A stretch of DNA of 64,000 bases from Halobacillus massiliensis (GTDB lineage: Bacteria > Bacillota > Bacilli > Bacillales > Halobacillaceae): the NCBI RefSeq assembly GCF_900166625.1, contig NZ_LT800499.1, forward strand, positions 3,731,213 through 3,795,212. The letters are read 5' to 3'. How positions within the stretch are numbered: the first letter of the stretch is position 1; each line of letters begins with the position of its first letter. Below the pieces are notes generated by a model, which searched no databases, was not told the DNA's origin, and was given only the letters and a program-made list of their open reading frames with translations. The translations under genes and the position numbers were made by a program. Below, in pieces: positions 43,298 to 51,099 of this stretch.

Positions 43298-44947
43298 TTA
43301 ATTAAATAAAGTAAATAAGATTATGGCCAGCAGCCATGTGCTCATTAATGAAGTCATCATCTGCCTTCCCATCAGCCTCAACGCATGTCCTCCTCCCATT
43401 TCCTTGTAAATGGAGAATAACGTCACTAAACAAGCGGACAAAGTGGAAGCTAAGTATACCGTGATGAACACCTGCCATATTTCCAGGGTATGAAGAAGGG
43501 AACCCTGCCCTTCATTCAGCACCATTAATCCGTCTTTCCTAAATATGGAGAAGATGATTCCAGGCGCCACATCCGGCGGCAGCGAAAACCCGGTTAATAA
43601 AGGAGCAATAAGTGCAGCCAATCCATTCATCAAGTTTAAATAGTCGAGGGTCGAAGCAGCCAGACAGATGATGATGAAAATCGGCATAGCCTGGACGATA
43701 AACTGTTTAAGAATTCCCTTAAGACGAAATATAGTGCCTTGCCATGTAATGGGCTGCAAATAAGGCAGGGAGGATACCGCAGAATGAGGGATAGACTTTC
43801 TCTCCCACATCCTCGTGTGGACTGCTCCTACAATAAGCAGCATAAAAATGTAAGGAAGAAATAACATCGGCACTCCAGCTGATCCAAATAATGATAAAGA
43901 AGCTCCAATCTGGTAGCTGCATGCAGAACCGAAAGAGATCATAGAAATGCAGGCCCCTCTCGTACAGCTGCTGCAGCTTCTGCTTTGCATCACCGCGACA
44001 ACATTACACCCAAACCCCGTTAAAACAGGAGTTAAATCTCTTCCTGTTAGTCCAATTTTTATCAGCCAGGGAGTCAGGGCATGAGTAATGTGTTCCTGTA
44101 CACCCGTCTCCTCAGTAATAGATACGCTTAAACCAATAAGAATAACGACAGGAAATGCCCACAAGAAGGAATACCAGCCTAAAGTTAATGCTCCATAATC
44201 TCCTATCAAAAGCTCCTGGAAGAACCGGGGGACATTCATAAGGCTGTTTGTTAAAGGATCTACCAGCCAATTTTCGGAAATCGGCTGAAAGTAACTTGAA
44301 AACAAATAGGCAATAAAGACTGGTAAGGCAAACATCCCGATAACCATAGATAATGCCAGAAGCGGACCTATCAACCGTTTGGATAGGAGTTGTTCAAGCC
44401 TGTGTTTCTGTTTTTCTTTTTGAGCAGTTGGAAGAAAAGTCAGCAAGTGATGGTTGAGATCCCAACTTGACGAGAATTGAATAGCCTTCCATAACTCTTC
44501 CTGTTCGTCCTGACTCATAGAGCGGCTGTTACACCATACTACTGGAACATTTAACAACTCTTTTATAAAACTTTTTTCCTGATCATCGGGGTTATATTTA
44601 TCTTTATGGGTCGCTACCACCGTAACTTGCTTTCCCCTTAAATCCAGCTGTTCATCAAGTAGAAGGAGTTCATCTTTCAAATGAGGAGCCTTAACTACTA
44701 AGATGATTTCACGCAAATCTCCAGCTTCATCCATAGTCATTTGAGTAGTCTTACTGTCATCTTCGTATCGGATCCCGGGTGTATCTACCACTTGCACTCC
44801 GCCATACCTTTTTAATCTCCCCCTTGTAAAAACAACAGTGGAACCTTTCACATTTGTTTCAAGCCCTGCCTGATTTCCCGTTAAATGCCTAAAAAGGGCT
44901 GACTTCCCTACTGATTCGAGGCCTGCCAGTGCTATTACACCTTCCAT
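43298..44947 (-). CDS. FeoB-like GTPase-permease, candidate zinc transporter
   Basis: A 549-residue protein with an N-terminal G domain (G1 GLESVGKS, G3 DTPG, THKD in place of NKxD) and about ten membrane helices in two Gate-like halves. The family motif GFGCNVVAVMQSR is present. It is then followed by a cysteine cluster, RSCSSCTRGACISM and GSACSYQIGA (Cys314, 325, 328, 333, 343), not found in ordinary FeoB. ATG 44947 is seven bases after the flavoprotein stop. It lies in a Zur-controlled operon, so zinc and not ferrous iron is the likely cargo. That is inference. Confidence 0.8.
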   Translation of the reverse strand: MEGVIALAGLESVGKSALFRHLTGNQAGLETNVKGSTVVFTRGRLKRYGGVQVVDTPGIRYEDDSKTTQMTMDEAGDLREIILVVKAPHLKDELLLLDEQLDLRGKQVTVVATHKDKYNPDDQEKSFIKELLNVPVVWCNSRSMSQDEQEELWKAIQFSSSWDLNHHLLTFLPTAQKEKQKHRLEQLLSKRLIGPLLALSMVIGMFALPVFIAYLFSSYFQPISENWLVDPLTNSLMNVPRFFQELLIGDYGALTLGWYSFLWAFPVVILIGLSVSITEETGVQEHITHALTPWLIKIGLTGRDLTPVLTGFGCNVVAVMQSRSCSSCTRGACISMISFGSACSYQIGASLSLFGSAGVPMLFLPYIFMLLIVGAVHTRMWERKSIPHSAVSSLPYLQPITWQGTIFRLKGILKQFIVQAMPIFIIICLAASTLDYLNLMNGLAALIAPLLTGFSLPPDVAPGIIFSIFRKDGLMVLNEGQGSLLHTLEIWQVFITVYLASTLSACLVTLFSIYKEMGGGHALRLMGRQMMTSLMSTWLLAIILFTLFN

Positions 44948-44954
44948 TCTTCCC

Positions 44955-46070
44955 TCAGCAATCACAGCGCTCGCCACATCCTGAAAGATCTTCCAGATAG
45001 AAACTTTCCTTACGATAAAGGTCAAGAATATCCAAATTCAAACGAAGCCTGGATCCAACAGCCTTAGCAAGTATAGGAAATCGTTGACGAAACTTATAGA
45101 TATAGCAGAATACATGACTATCATGCCGCAATTCTGGACCGCATAGAAACAATCCTTCGCATTTCGTAGATTCATCATGCTCATTGACTAAAGGTTTTCC
45201 ATGGTCACCAAATTCAAAAAGATGGGAAACCATTGAAGTACTTCCTTTAAAACCTGTTGCCAATATAGGCGGGGTCTTAGAGGTAAATGAACGACCCTCT
45301 ATTGTATTCACATAATAGCCACCATGGTCTTCCTTCCTTACAGATTGAACCGTTTGGTGTTTAAAGATTTTGATTCTTCCTTCAGGCACTGCTTCCTGCA
45401 TTCGTTGAAACGTATAAGGAGATAAAATAACACTAGGATCACTGCTATCGAGCTTCCATGTTGGTGTTTTAGCGAGAACACGAGAACTTTTCTGAATTTC
45501 ATTCAGCTGATAGGCAGCATCAAGTCCGCTTTCATAACCACCTATAACAAGGTAGTCATCCCCCTTCAATTCTTCCCACGAATGAATGTGGCTGTTATGG
45601 ATACACAACTCTGCACCTGGGAATACCTCTAAATCCGGGTACTGGAACTCGCCAGCTGCCCAAACCACGAACTTACTGGAAAGCCCACCCCTTGAAGTGT
45701 TGATTTCAAATTGATGATTCCGCTTGTTTATCCCCTTTACTTCCACTCCTGTTTTTACAGGCAGATCATAATGTTCGGCAAGCAGCTCCAAATACTCCGC
45801 ATACTCTTCTCCTGTAGGATGCTCTTCATTCAGCGTATAACCAGGAGAGGTCTTTGGAGCTGCCGCATTAAGGTCTGTCTGGCCAAACCCTTGTGATGGA
45901 AAAGACGGGGTGATAAACCTCATTTCTTGCGGCCAGCTCCGAAAGGATTCTCCTATCTCCCCACGATCAATAAGACAAAAACTTTTACAGCCCATCTGTT
46001 TCAAGAGGACACCTACTCCTATACCAGAAATACCCGCTCCTACAATAAGTACATCGTAATGTTTGTCCAT
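44955..46070 (-). CDS. CzcO-like FAD/NAD(P)-binding oxidoreductase
   Basis: A 371-residue flavoprotein of the CzcO/flavin monooxygenase-like group: VLIVGAGISGIGVGVLL at the N terminus, RSWPQEMRFITPSFPSQGFG, VVWAAGEFQYPD and DDYLVIGGYESGLDAAYQL (second dinucleotide fold). The chain ends SGCGERCDC, a cysteine-rich tail that could bind metal. The ATG at 46070 has a GAGGTGG site; an in-frame start at 46085 lacks one. A Zur box ends about 20 bp upstream. It heads the operon flavoprotein, FeoB-like, COG0523, dcd, rpsN. Its electron acceptor is unknown. Confidence 0.85.
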   Translation of the reverse strand: MDKHYDVLIVGAGISGIGVGVLLKQMGCKSFCLIDRGEIGESFRSWPQEMRFITPSFPSQGFGQTDLNAAAPKTSPGYTLNEEHPTGEEYAEYLELLAEHYDLPVKTGVEVKGINKRNHQFEINTSRGGLSSKFVVWAAGEFQYPDLEVFPGAELCIHNSHIHSWEELKGDDYLVIGGYESGLDAAYQLNEIQKSSRVLAKTPTWKLDSSDPSVILSPYTFQRMQEAVPEGRIKIFKHQTVQSVRKEDHGGYYVNTIEGRSFTSKTPPILATGFKGSTSMVSHLFEFGDHGKPLVNEHDESTKCEGLFLCGPELRHDSHVFCYIYKFRQRFPILAKAVGSRLRLNLDILDLYRKESFYLEDLSGCGERCDC

Positions 46071-46090
46071 ACAAGCCCACCTCACTTTAA

Positions 46091-46106
46091 AAGTAATAAT
46101 TACGAT
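46091..46106. promoter_or_regulatory. Zur box upstream of the flavoprotein/FeoB-like operon
   Basis: AAGTAATAATTACGAT contains the perfect core GTAAT-A-ATTAC (46093-46103) with the CGAT arm on one side, in the 57-bp gap before the flavoprotein gene. Confidence 0.85.
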
Positions 46107-46126
46107 TTAAAAACAACAAAATTTTT

Positions 46127-47110
46127 TTACTCTGAAACGCATTTTCTGAATTGTTCTTCTAGGTTTTTTTTGTTTAAGTTTTTTCCGATAAATACAAGTT
46201 CACTTTTCCGAGGATCGCTTCCCCATAAACCCTTTTCTTCGCCGGCAAAAAGCATATGTACTCCTTGGAAAACAAAACGCTTATCTATTCCTTCTACATT
46301 CAGCACGCCTTTATAACGGTACAGGCTCTCCCCTTGCATTTGAACAAGAAACGAAATCCATAGGTTTAGCTTTCGTAAATCGAGGGGTCTATTTTCTTGT
46401 AAGGATATAGAAGAGATTTCATCATCATGATAATGGTTCTGATCGTCATTGGGTGAAAATCGGGAGGGAACTTCGACCTTTTCCTTCAGGTCAAATGAAT
46501 AAATCCCCAGCACCTTTTCCAATTCAATCAGACTGTTTTCACATAAATACTTCGCAGCAACAGGGTTAATTTTTTCTAACCGTTTCATTAACCGTATCAA
46601 GTGTTCATTTGAGACTAAATCTGTTTTATTAAGTAGAAGAATATCAGCAAAAGCAATTTGGCTTAGTGCTTCATCTTTCTGATCTAAATGTTTTGTTACA
46701 TGTTTGACATCAATCAAAGCGCACACACTGTCTATGACAAAGTCTTCAATCATTTCCTTATCCATTAAGAATGTTTGAACTACGGGAGCAGGGTCGGCAA
46801 GCCCTGTCGTTTCTATAACCACACGGTCAAACTCGATCATTCTTTCCTTTCTAGAAATAGCGAGCATAGATAGAGTATCAATTAAGTCTTTACGCACATT
46901 ACAGCAAATACAGCCACTATTAATTTCTATAATCTCTTCTTCCGTTTTCTCAAGCAGTTGATCATCAATCCCTATATCTCCAAACTCATTGACAATAACA
47001 GCTACTTTCTCATCAGAATTTTTAAGGAGATGGTTAAGAAATGTTGTCTTCCCTGCTCCTAAATAACCTGTTACGATTGTTACAGGAATTCTTGCCTCAT
47101 TCTCTTTCAT
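46127..47110 (-). CDS. COG0523 metal chaperone GTPase, second paralogue
   Basis: A 327-residue GTPase: P-loop VTGYLGAGKTTFL, metal motif NSGCICCNVRKDL, ETTGLADPAPVVQTF and NKTD. A histidine-containing segment (DQNHYHDDEISS) lies before the CobW C-terminal domain (residues about 235-325). Proteins of this family deliver zinc or other metals to client enzymes. The start overlaps the end of the SufU-like gene by 14 bp, so the pair is co-translated, and SufU, a zinc protein, could be its client. Confidence 0.92.
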   Translation of the reverse strand: MKENEARIPVTIVTGYLGAGKTTFLNHLLKNSDEKVAVIVNEFGDIGIDDQLLEKTEEEIIEINSGCICCNVRKDLIDTLSMLAISRKERMIEFDRVVIETTGLADPAPVVQTFLMDKEMIEDFVIDSVCALIDVKHVTKHLDQKDEALSQIAFADILLLNKTDLVSNEHLIRLMKRLEKINPVAAKYLCENSLIELEKVLGIYSFDLKEKVEVPSRFSPNDDQNHYHDDEISSISLQENRPLDLRKLNLWISFLVQMQGESLYRYKGVLNVEGIDKRFVFQGVHMLFAGEEKGLWGSDPRKSELVFIGKNLNKKNLEEQFRKCVSE

Positions 47111-47537
47111 CTTCCTGCTCCTTTAACCATTTGTCTAAAGCTTGCCAAGGCATCAGTGCACAATTATGTCTTGCTCTAAGTTTGTGTACACCTTGCAGTG
47201 CAGCAGCATCCCCTAAATCGATATCTTCCTCTATTTCACCATCCCTTATTAAACGTTCAAAAGCATCTCTCTTAATAAATACTTCCTCCATCGATTGGTT
47301 TTTCAATAGATCTGTCATCATCGAACAGGACGCCATACTAATACTGCAGCCTTCTCCTTTGAAAGATAGATCTTCAATACCTGCGGGTCCTGTTCGTAAA
47401 TACAAGGTCATGACATCACCACAGGTAGGGTTTTTATAATGAACCTTGCTTATATTACTCTGCTCAGATAGTTCCCTGTAGTTACGTTTATATTTCGCGT
47501 GATCTAACACAACCTGACGATATAAATCGTCCAGCAT
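47097..47537 (-). CDS. SufU/IscU-like iron-sulfur cluster assembly protein
   Basis: A 146-residue IscU-fold protein with the SufU zinc ligands: Cys39 and Asp41 in NPTCGDV, Cys64 in GEGCSIS and Cys126 in RHNCALMPW. It has the SufU-specific insertion between strands (the stretch following FERLIRDG). SufU accepts persulfide from SufS through its zinc site. The housekeeping sufU normally sits in a sufCDSUB operon; this one sits in a zinc-starvation unit before a COG0523 gene, so it is probably a second copy used at low zinc. Confidence 0.88.
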   Translation of the reverse strand: MLDDLYRQVVLDHAKYKRNYRELSEQSNISKVHYKNPTCGDVMTLYLRTGPAGIEDLSFKGEGCSISMASCSMMTDLLKNQSMEEVFIKRDAFERLIRDGEIEEDIDLGDAAALQGVHKLRARHNCALMPWQALDKWLKEQEDERE

Positions 47538-47597
47538 GAAAACCCTCCTTCATATGCGTTCACTTATCAAAAGAAAGATTATGCAATAGATTAAAAG

Positions 47598-47957
47598 CTA
47601 TCGAGGGAATGTTAACAGGAATATTTTTTGATCAAAAGGAACCCGCATTTGCATCCGTGCTAATTCTGTATAGTCTTTCCAGCTGACCGATTTGATCTTC
47701 GTATCAAGCTGATTGGCAATCTCTCTGTCAATTTGGTCGACTGTTTGCAAAAGGTCATAAAAAGTCATATTAAAGTGTCTGGCTGCACGTTCATGTGGAG
47801 ACTCGCTTTTGAGACGAACCATAAACTCTTCTTTAGTAACTGATTCTTCCGCCATTTGATCTTCCATTTTGATAACATAGTTATAAATCTCTCGCTGCTC
47901 CTTAGGCAGAGTAGCGACTATCTTCTCCGTTAGTATATTTATTAAATAAATATTCAT
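47598..47957 (-). CDS. Unknown small protein in the Zur regulon
   Basis: A 119-residue soluble protein starting at ATG 47957 (MNIYLINILTEKIVATLP) behind AGAGGTGA. The frame is open to 48050 but that part has no ribosome binding site. The middle, SPHERAARHFNMTFYDLLQTVDQI, looks like a helix-turn-helix, and the preceding LPKEQREIYNYV is sigma-factor-like, so DNA binding is possible. It is the first gene after the palindromic Zur box at 48068-48090 and stands before the SufU-like and COG0523 genes. Confidence 0.6.
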   Translation of the reverse strand: MNIYLINILTEKIVATLPKEQREIYNYVIKMEDQMAEESVTKEEFMVRLKSESPHERAARHFNMTFYDLLQTVDQIDREIANQLDTKIKSVSWKDYTELARMQMRVPFDQKIFLLTFPR

Positions 47958-48067
47958 AATCTCACCTCTGAGTTTGTCAATATCCAGCTTCAAGTCTTTT
48001 TGATCACTGATATTTCCTTTTTCTCTCTTAACGCCTTCTGCAGGCAACATTAGTTATTACCCAATCT

Positions 48068-48090
48068 TAAATAGTAACCATTACTATTTA
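48068..48090. promoter_or_regulatory. Zur-type palindrome upstream of the unknown protein-SufU-COG0523 operon
   Basis: TAAATAGTAA-CCA-TTACTATTTA is a perfect inverted repeat with 10-base arms. Its centre GTAACCATTAC differs from the Zur core by one base. It faces the box at 48183 across a divergent promoter region. Confidence 0.75.
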
Positions 48091-48182
48091 AGATGTTTAG
48101 AAATTAATTTAACACTTAATGCTTTAAAAAACAAGTAAAAGTTGCTTTTTTATTAATAGGAAGATAAACTATGAGCCATTAA

Positions 48183-48197
48183 TCGTAATCATTACTT
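48183..48197. promoter_or_regulatory. Zur box upstream of the plus-strand COG0523 gene
   Basis: TCGTAATCATTACTT has the perfect core GTAAT-C-ATTAC (48185-48195), about 60 bp before the start at 48257. Confidence 0.87.
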
Positions 48198-48256
48198 TAT
48201 ATTTCTAACAGGAGAAATGTATGTTAAATAGCACAACTAAGGAGTGAAAATATTAT

Positions 48257-49192
48257 ATGAAACATACTGAAATAAATATATTGTCAGGGTTTTTAGGTTC
48301 CGGCAAGACAACTTTACTTCAACAACTCTTAAAATTGGAAAAAGAGAGAAAGCGAGAGGTTGGTGTTATAATGAATGAAGCAGGTGAAATATCCATTGAT
48401 TCTCATTCACTGCCCAACCACTCTCCGTTAAAGGAATTATTAAATGGTTGTGTTTGCTGTACGCTTTCTGGGAAATTAGAGTCGCAAATTGCCGATATTC
48501 TTTTTCAATATGATTTAGACGTTATCTATATTGAAACTACAGGGGTCGCACATCCAGTTGAAGTGTTAGATGCCTGTTTAACTCCCTATTTGTCCAATAA
48601 GATTAAAATTGGCTCAATCATAAGTATGGTTGATCCTAACAGCTGGACAGCACGCCACAAAATGAGAGGCCCCTTAAGAAAGCTGATTACTGAACAAGTT
48701 AAACATGCGGATATAATACTCAATAAAACCGACCAGTTAAAAAAGAAACATAAAGAAAAAATCATAGAGCAATTAGAATCCATAAATTCTAATGGAAGAA
48801 TCATCCCAGCTAAATTTGCAGAGGTACCTCAGGATACGTTATTTAATATAGAAAGAATTCAACCAAGAGATCATGATCGAGAACAAACGATAGACCATCT
48901 GCATATAAAAACTTATGTTTACAAATTTTCTTGTCCTATAGATTATGAATTACTCGAAGAATTCCTCCAATTCATGCCAGATCAAATTTTTCGTATTAAG
49001 GGTTTTATACGTCTGAACGGTCAAAAGGAAACTTATCTTTTTCAATATGCATATGGAATGCCAAATCTCACCCCCTCTCCCCTGAAACTTGATAATAATT
49101 TAGTGTTTATTGGCGACAACCTTGATCACTCTCTTATAGAAGAAAAACTAAAAACCATCGAAAAAATGTCTGTTCACACAAGCAGAAATTAA
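48257..49192 (+). CDS. COG0523 metal chaperone GTPase, third paralogue
   Basis: A 311-residue GTPase with P-loop LSGFLGSGKTTLL, NGCVCCTLSGKL (the CxCC motif), ETTGVAHPVEV and NKTD. The C-terminal domain spans about residues 215-305. It is shorter and diverged from the two minus-strand paralogues. It is transcribed alone, divergently, from its own Zur box, and ends at a bidirectional terminator. The metal client is unknown. Confidence 0.92.
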   Translation: MKHTEINILSGFLGSGKTTLLQQLLKLEKERKREVGVIMNEAGEISIDSHSLPNHSPLKELLNGCVCCTLSGKLESQIADILFQYDLDVIYIETTGVAHPVEVLDACLTPYLSNKIKIGSIISMVDPNSWTARHKMRGPLRKLITEQVKHADIILNKTDQLKKKHKEKIIEQLESINSNGRIIPAKFAEVPQDTLFNIERIQPRDHDREQTIDHLHIKTYVYKFSCPIDYELLEEFLQFMPDQIFRIKGFIRLNGQKETYLFQYAYGMPNLTPSPLKLDNNLVFIGDNLDHSLIEEKLKTIEKMSVHTSRN

Positions 49193-49194
49193 AA

Positions 49195-49228
49195 AAGACA
49201 AGCAGAGCTTCTTAGCTCTGCTTGTCTT
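49195..49228. terminator. Bidirectional terminator
   Basis: AAGACAAGCAGAGC (49195-49208) and GCTCTGCTTGTCTT (49215-49228) form a perfect 14-bp stem between convergent genes, with A- and T-rich flanks. Confidence 0.92.
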
Positions 49229-49238
49229 ACTTTCACGT

Positions 49239-49739
49239 TCAGCCTCTATACTTTATAGCTAGTCCTTTTAAGAAATTTCTCGCGTACTGATCACCGAATT
49301 CCTTATAGTTTTTATGGCCTTCTTTTCTTAAAAGCGCACTTAATTCCCCTTTTGTAATCTTAACGTCTGCTGCATCTAATATATCGATAATTTCTTCACT
49401 TGTTAGCTGCAATGCAATTTTTACTTTCTTCAGCATCACATTGTTTACACTGGAATAATTCTTAATTGACCGATCCGGCTTATTAGGCTGGCCTGGCTTA
49501 GTTTCCTGCGGGCCTCTTTTGAACGTAATTAATCCATTCAAAAAGGATTCCAAAGTACTATTTGTACATTTAATATGAGCATCATTTTCAATAGCTTCCT
49601 CATCATCTGATCGGGTAAGCACCTTGGACACTTCTTCTTTCGTGAAATCTACACCGCCAAGTTTAAAAATTTCCACCATATCCTGATCTTTTATATCGAG
49701 TGCATATCTTAATCTGATTAATATATCATTATTATCCAT
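49239..49739 (-). CDS. DUF1456 (YehS-like) protein
   Basis: A 166-residue soluble protein built of two similar helical repeats: NNDILIRLRYALDIKDQDMV at the start and NNVMLKKVKIALQLTSEEII at about residue 100, each followed by a GVDFTKEEV/ADVKITKGEL element. This double repeat defines DUF1456/YehS. The function is unknown. It is a single gene with an AGGTTTT leader. Confidence 0.88.
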   Translation of the reverse strand: MDNNDILIRLRYALDIKDQDMVEIFKLGGVDFTKEEVSKVLTRSDDEEAIENDAHIKCTNSTLESFLNGLITFKRGPQETKPGQPNKPDRSIKNYSSVNNVMLKKVKIALQLTSEEIIDILDAADVKITKGELSALLRKEGHKNYKEFGDQYARNFLKGLAIKYRG

Positions 49740-49794
49740 TTAAAAACCTCCATAATTCTTACTTATTATTCTAAACTGTCCTTATCTCGCCATA

Positions 49795-50979
49795 CTATAA
49801 CAGGCTTTTTACTTGTTCAGCAAATGCTTCCCCATCGATTACCTTACGGCCGCCTCCTTGAACGAAATGCGGCCGTCCTCCACCTTTTCCTTCAATTAAA
49901 GGTAAAACCTGTTTGGCAACCTCATTCATATTCCGTTCAATCTCTTCACCATGTGCTAGTACAAACTGCAGCTGCTCATCTTGTTCACTGATCAGAATAA
50001 TGTAGGAATCTTCAATTTCTGTAACCATCGATTTTCCTAAAGTCTGGAGGGACTGCATGGAACGATCTTTAAAAACACGGTGAATAACCTTGTCCCCTTG
50101 TGACGCTGAAATGATCTCCTGTGCTTCATAATGAATCAGCTGCTCTTCAAGCTCGGCAATTTGCTTATCTTTCGCTTTGCCAGCCTGCACCAGTTCTTCA
50201 ACCTCCTGTACAAGTTGAGGTTCTGGTCTTGGAATAATTTTTTTCATATTTGTCAGTATCTCGTGCTTCTCTTCAAGCTTTTGTAACACTCGAGTTCCGC
50301 AAATAAACTCCAGGCGTACCTGCTTCTTGCTTCTCGTCCAGCCTAGAAATTTAACAGCCCTGACTTCCCCTGTAGTGCGCGGGTGTGTGCCGCCGCAACC
50401 GTTATAATCAATGTGGGGAATAATGACAAGACGAACTTTCCCATCTACAGCGAGAGATTTGCGAAGGGGATACTTCTCTGCTTCTTCAACAGACATCCAT
50501 TTCGTTTCAACAGGTGAGTTGCCAAGGATAATCTCATTTACCCTCTCCTCCGCTGCTTTCATAACGTCTGCAGAAAGCTGTTCCGTATCAAGGTCGATCG
50601 TCGAAGTCTCTTTTCCTAAATGAAAGCTTGTCGTCGGAATTCCAAACTGATCATGAAAAACAGCTGAGATGATATGCTGGCCGTTGTGCTGCTGCATATG
50701 ATCAAAACGCCGCTTCTGATCTACAATTCCCCGAACGATTTCTGTTTCGGCCGGAAGACTTTCTTCTATATAATGGCGCACCTCGCCGTCAGCTTCTTCT
50801 ACATCGATTACTTTTACCCCATTCAACATTCCTTTATCATGAGGCTGCCCGCCTCCCGATGGATAAAAGGCTGTCTCCTCAAGCACCAGAAAAAAACCAT
50901 GCTCATCCTGATCTCTCTTTATAACCTTTGACTCAAATTCCATCTGATAAGGATCTATGTAGTATAGCTTTCTCGTCAT
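49795..50979 (-). CDS. Alanyl-tRNA editing protein AlaX-L (with DHHA1 domain)
   Basis: A 394-residue trans-editing enzyme. The zinc site is formed by His98 and His102 (MQQHNGQHI) and by Cys and His in NGCGGTHPRTTGEV. A coiled-coil segment (VEELVQAGKAKDKQIAELEE) leads to a C-terminal DHHA1 domain ending GKGGGRPHFVQGGG. It removes serine or glycine from mischarged tRNA-Ala. It lies just beyond the zinc island but shows no Zur box. Confidence 0.93.
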   Translation of the reverse strand: MTRKLYYIDPYQMEFESKVIKRDQDEHGFFLVLEETAFYPSGGGQPHDKGMLNGVKVIDVEEADGEVRHYIEESLPAETEIVRGIVDQKRRFDHMQQHNGQHIISAVFHDQFGIPTTSFHLGKETSTIDLDTEQLSADVMKAAEERVNEIILGNSPVETKWMSVEEAEKYPLRKSLAVDGKVRLVIIPHIDYNGCGGTHPRTTGEVRAVKFLGWTRSKKQVRLEFICGTRVLQKLEEKHEILTNMKKIIPRPEPQLVQEVEELVQAGKAKDKQIAELEEQLIHYEAQEIISASQGDKVIHRVFKDRSMQSLQTLGKSMVTEIEDSYIILISEQDEQLQFVLAHGEEIERNMNEVAKQVLPLIEGKGGGRPHFVQGGGRKVIDGEAFAEQVKSLL

Positions 50980-51099
50980 TATAACTTCCTCCTAAGTTTT
51001 CCTAGAGGTATCGTAACACGTTTTAGCTTATAGAGGGGAGGGCACAAAAATTGCCTGTTTGCTTCCACATCAATTGCGTCAGCGAACAGGCAGGAGAAT

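Noticed and set aside
43298-44947. Ferrous iron transporter FeoB
   Set aside because: The operon has a Zur box and zinc-related neighbours, no FeoA, and the protein has an unusual cysteine cluster; iron transport is not supported by context.
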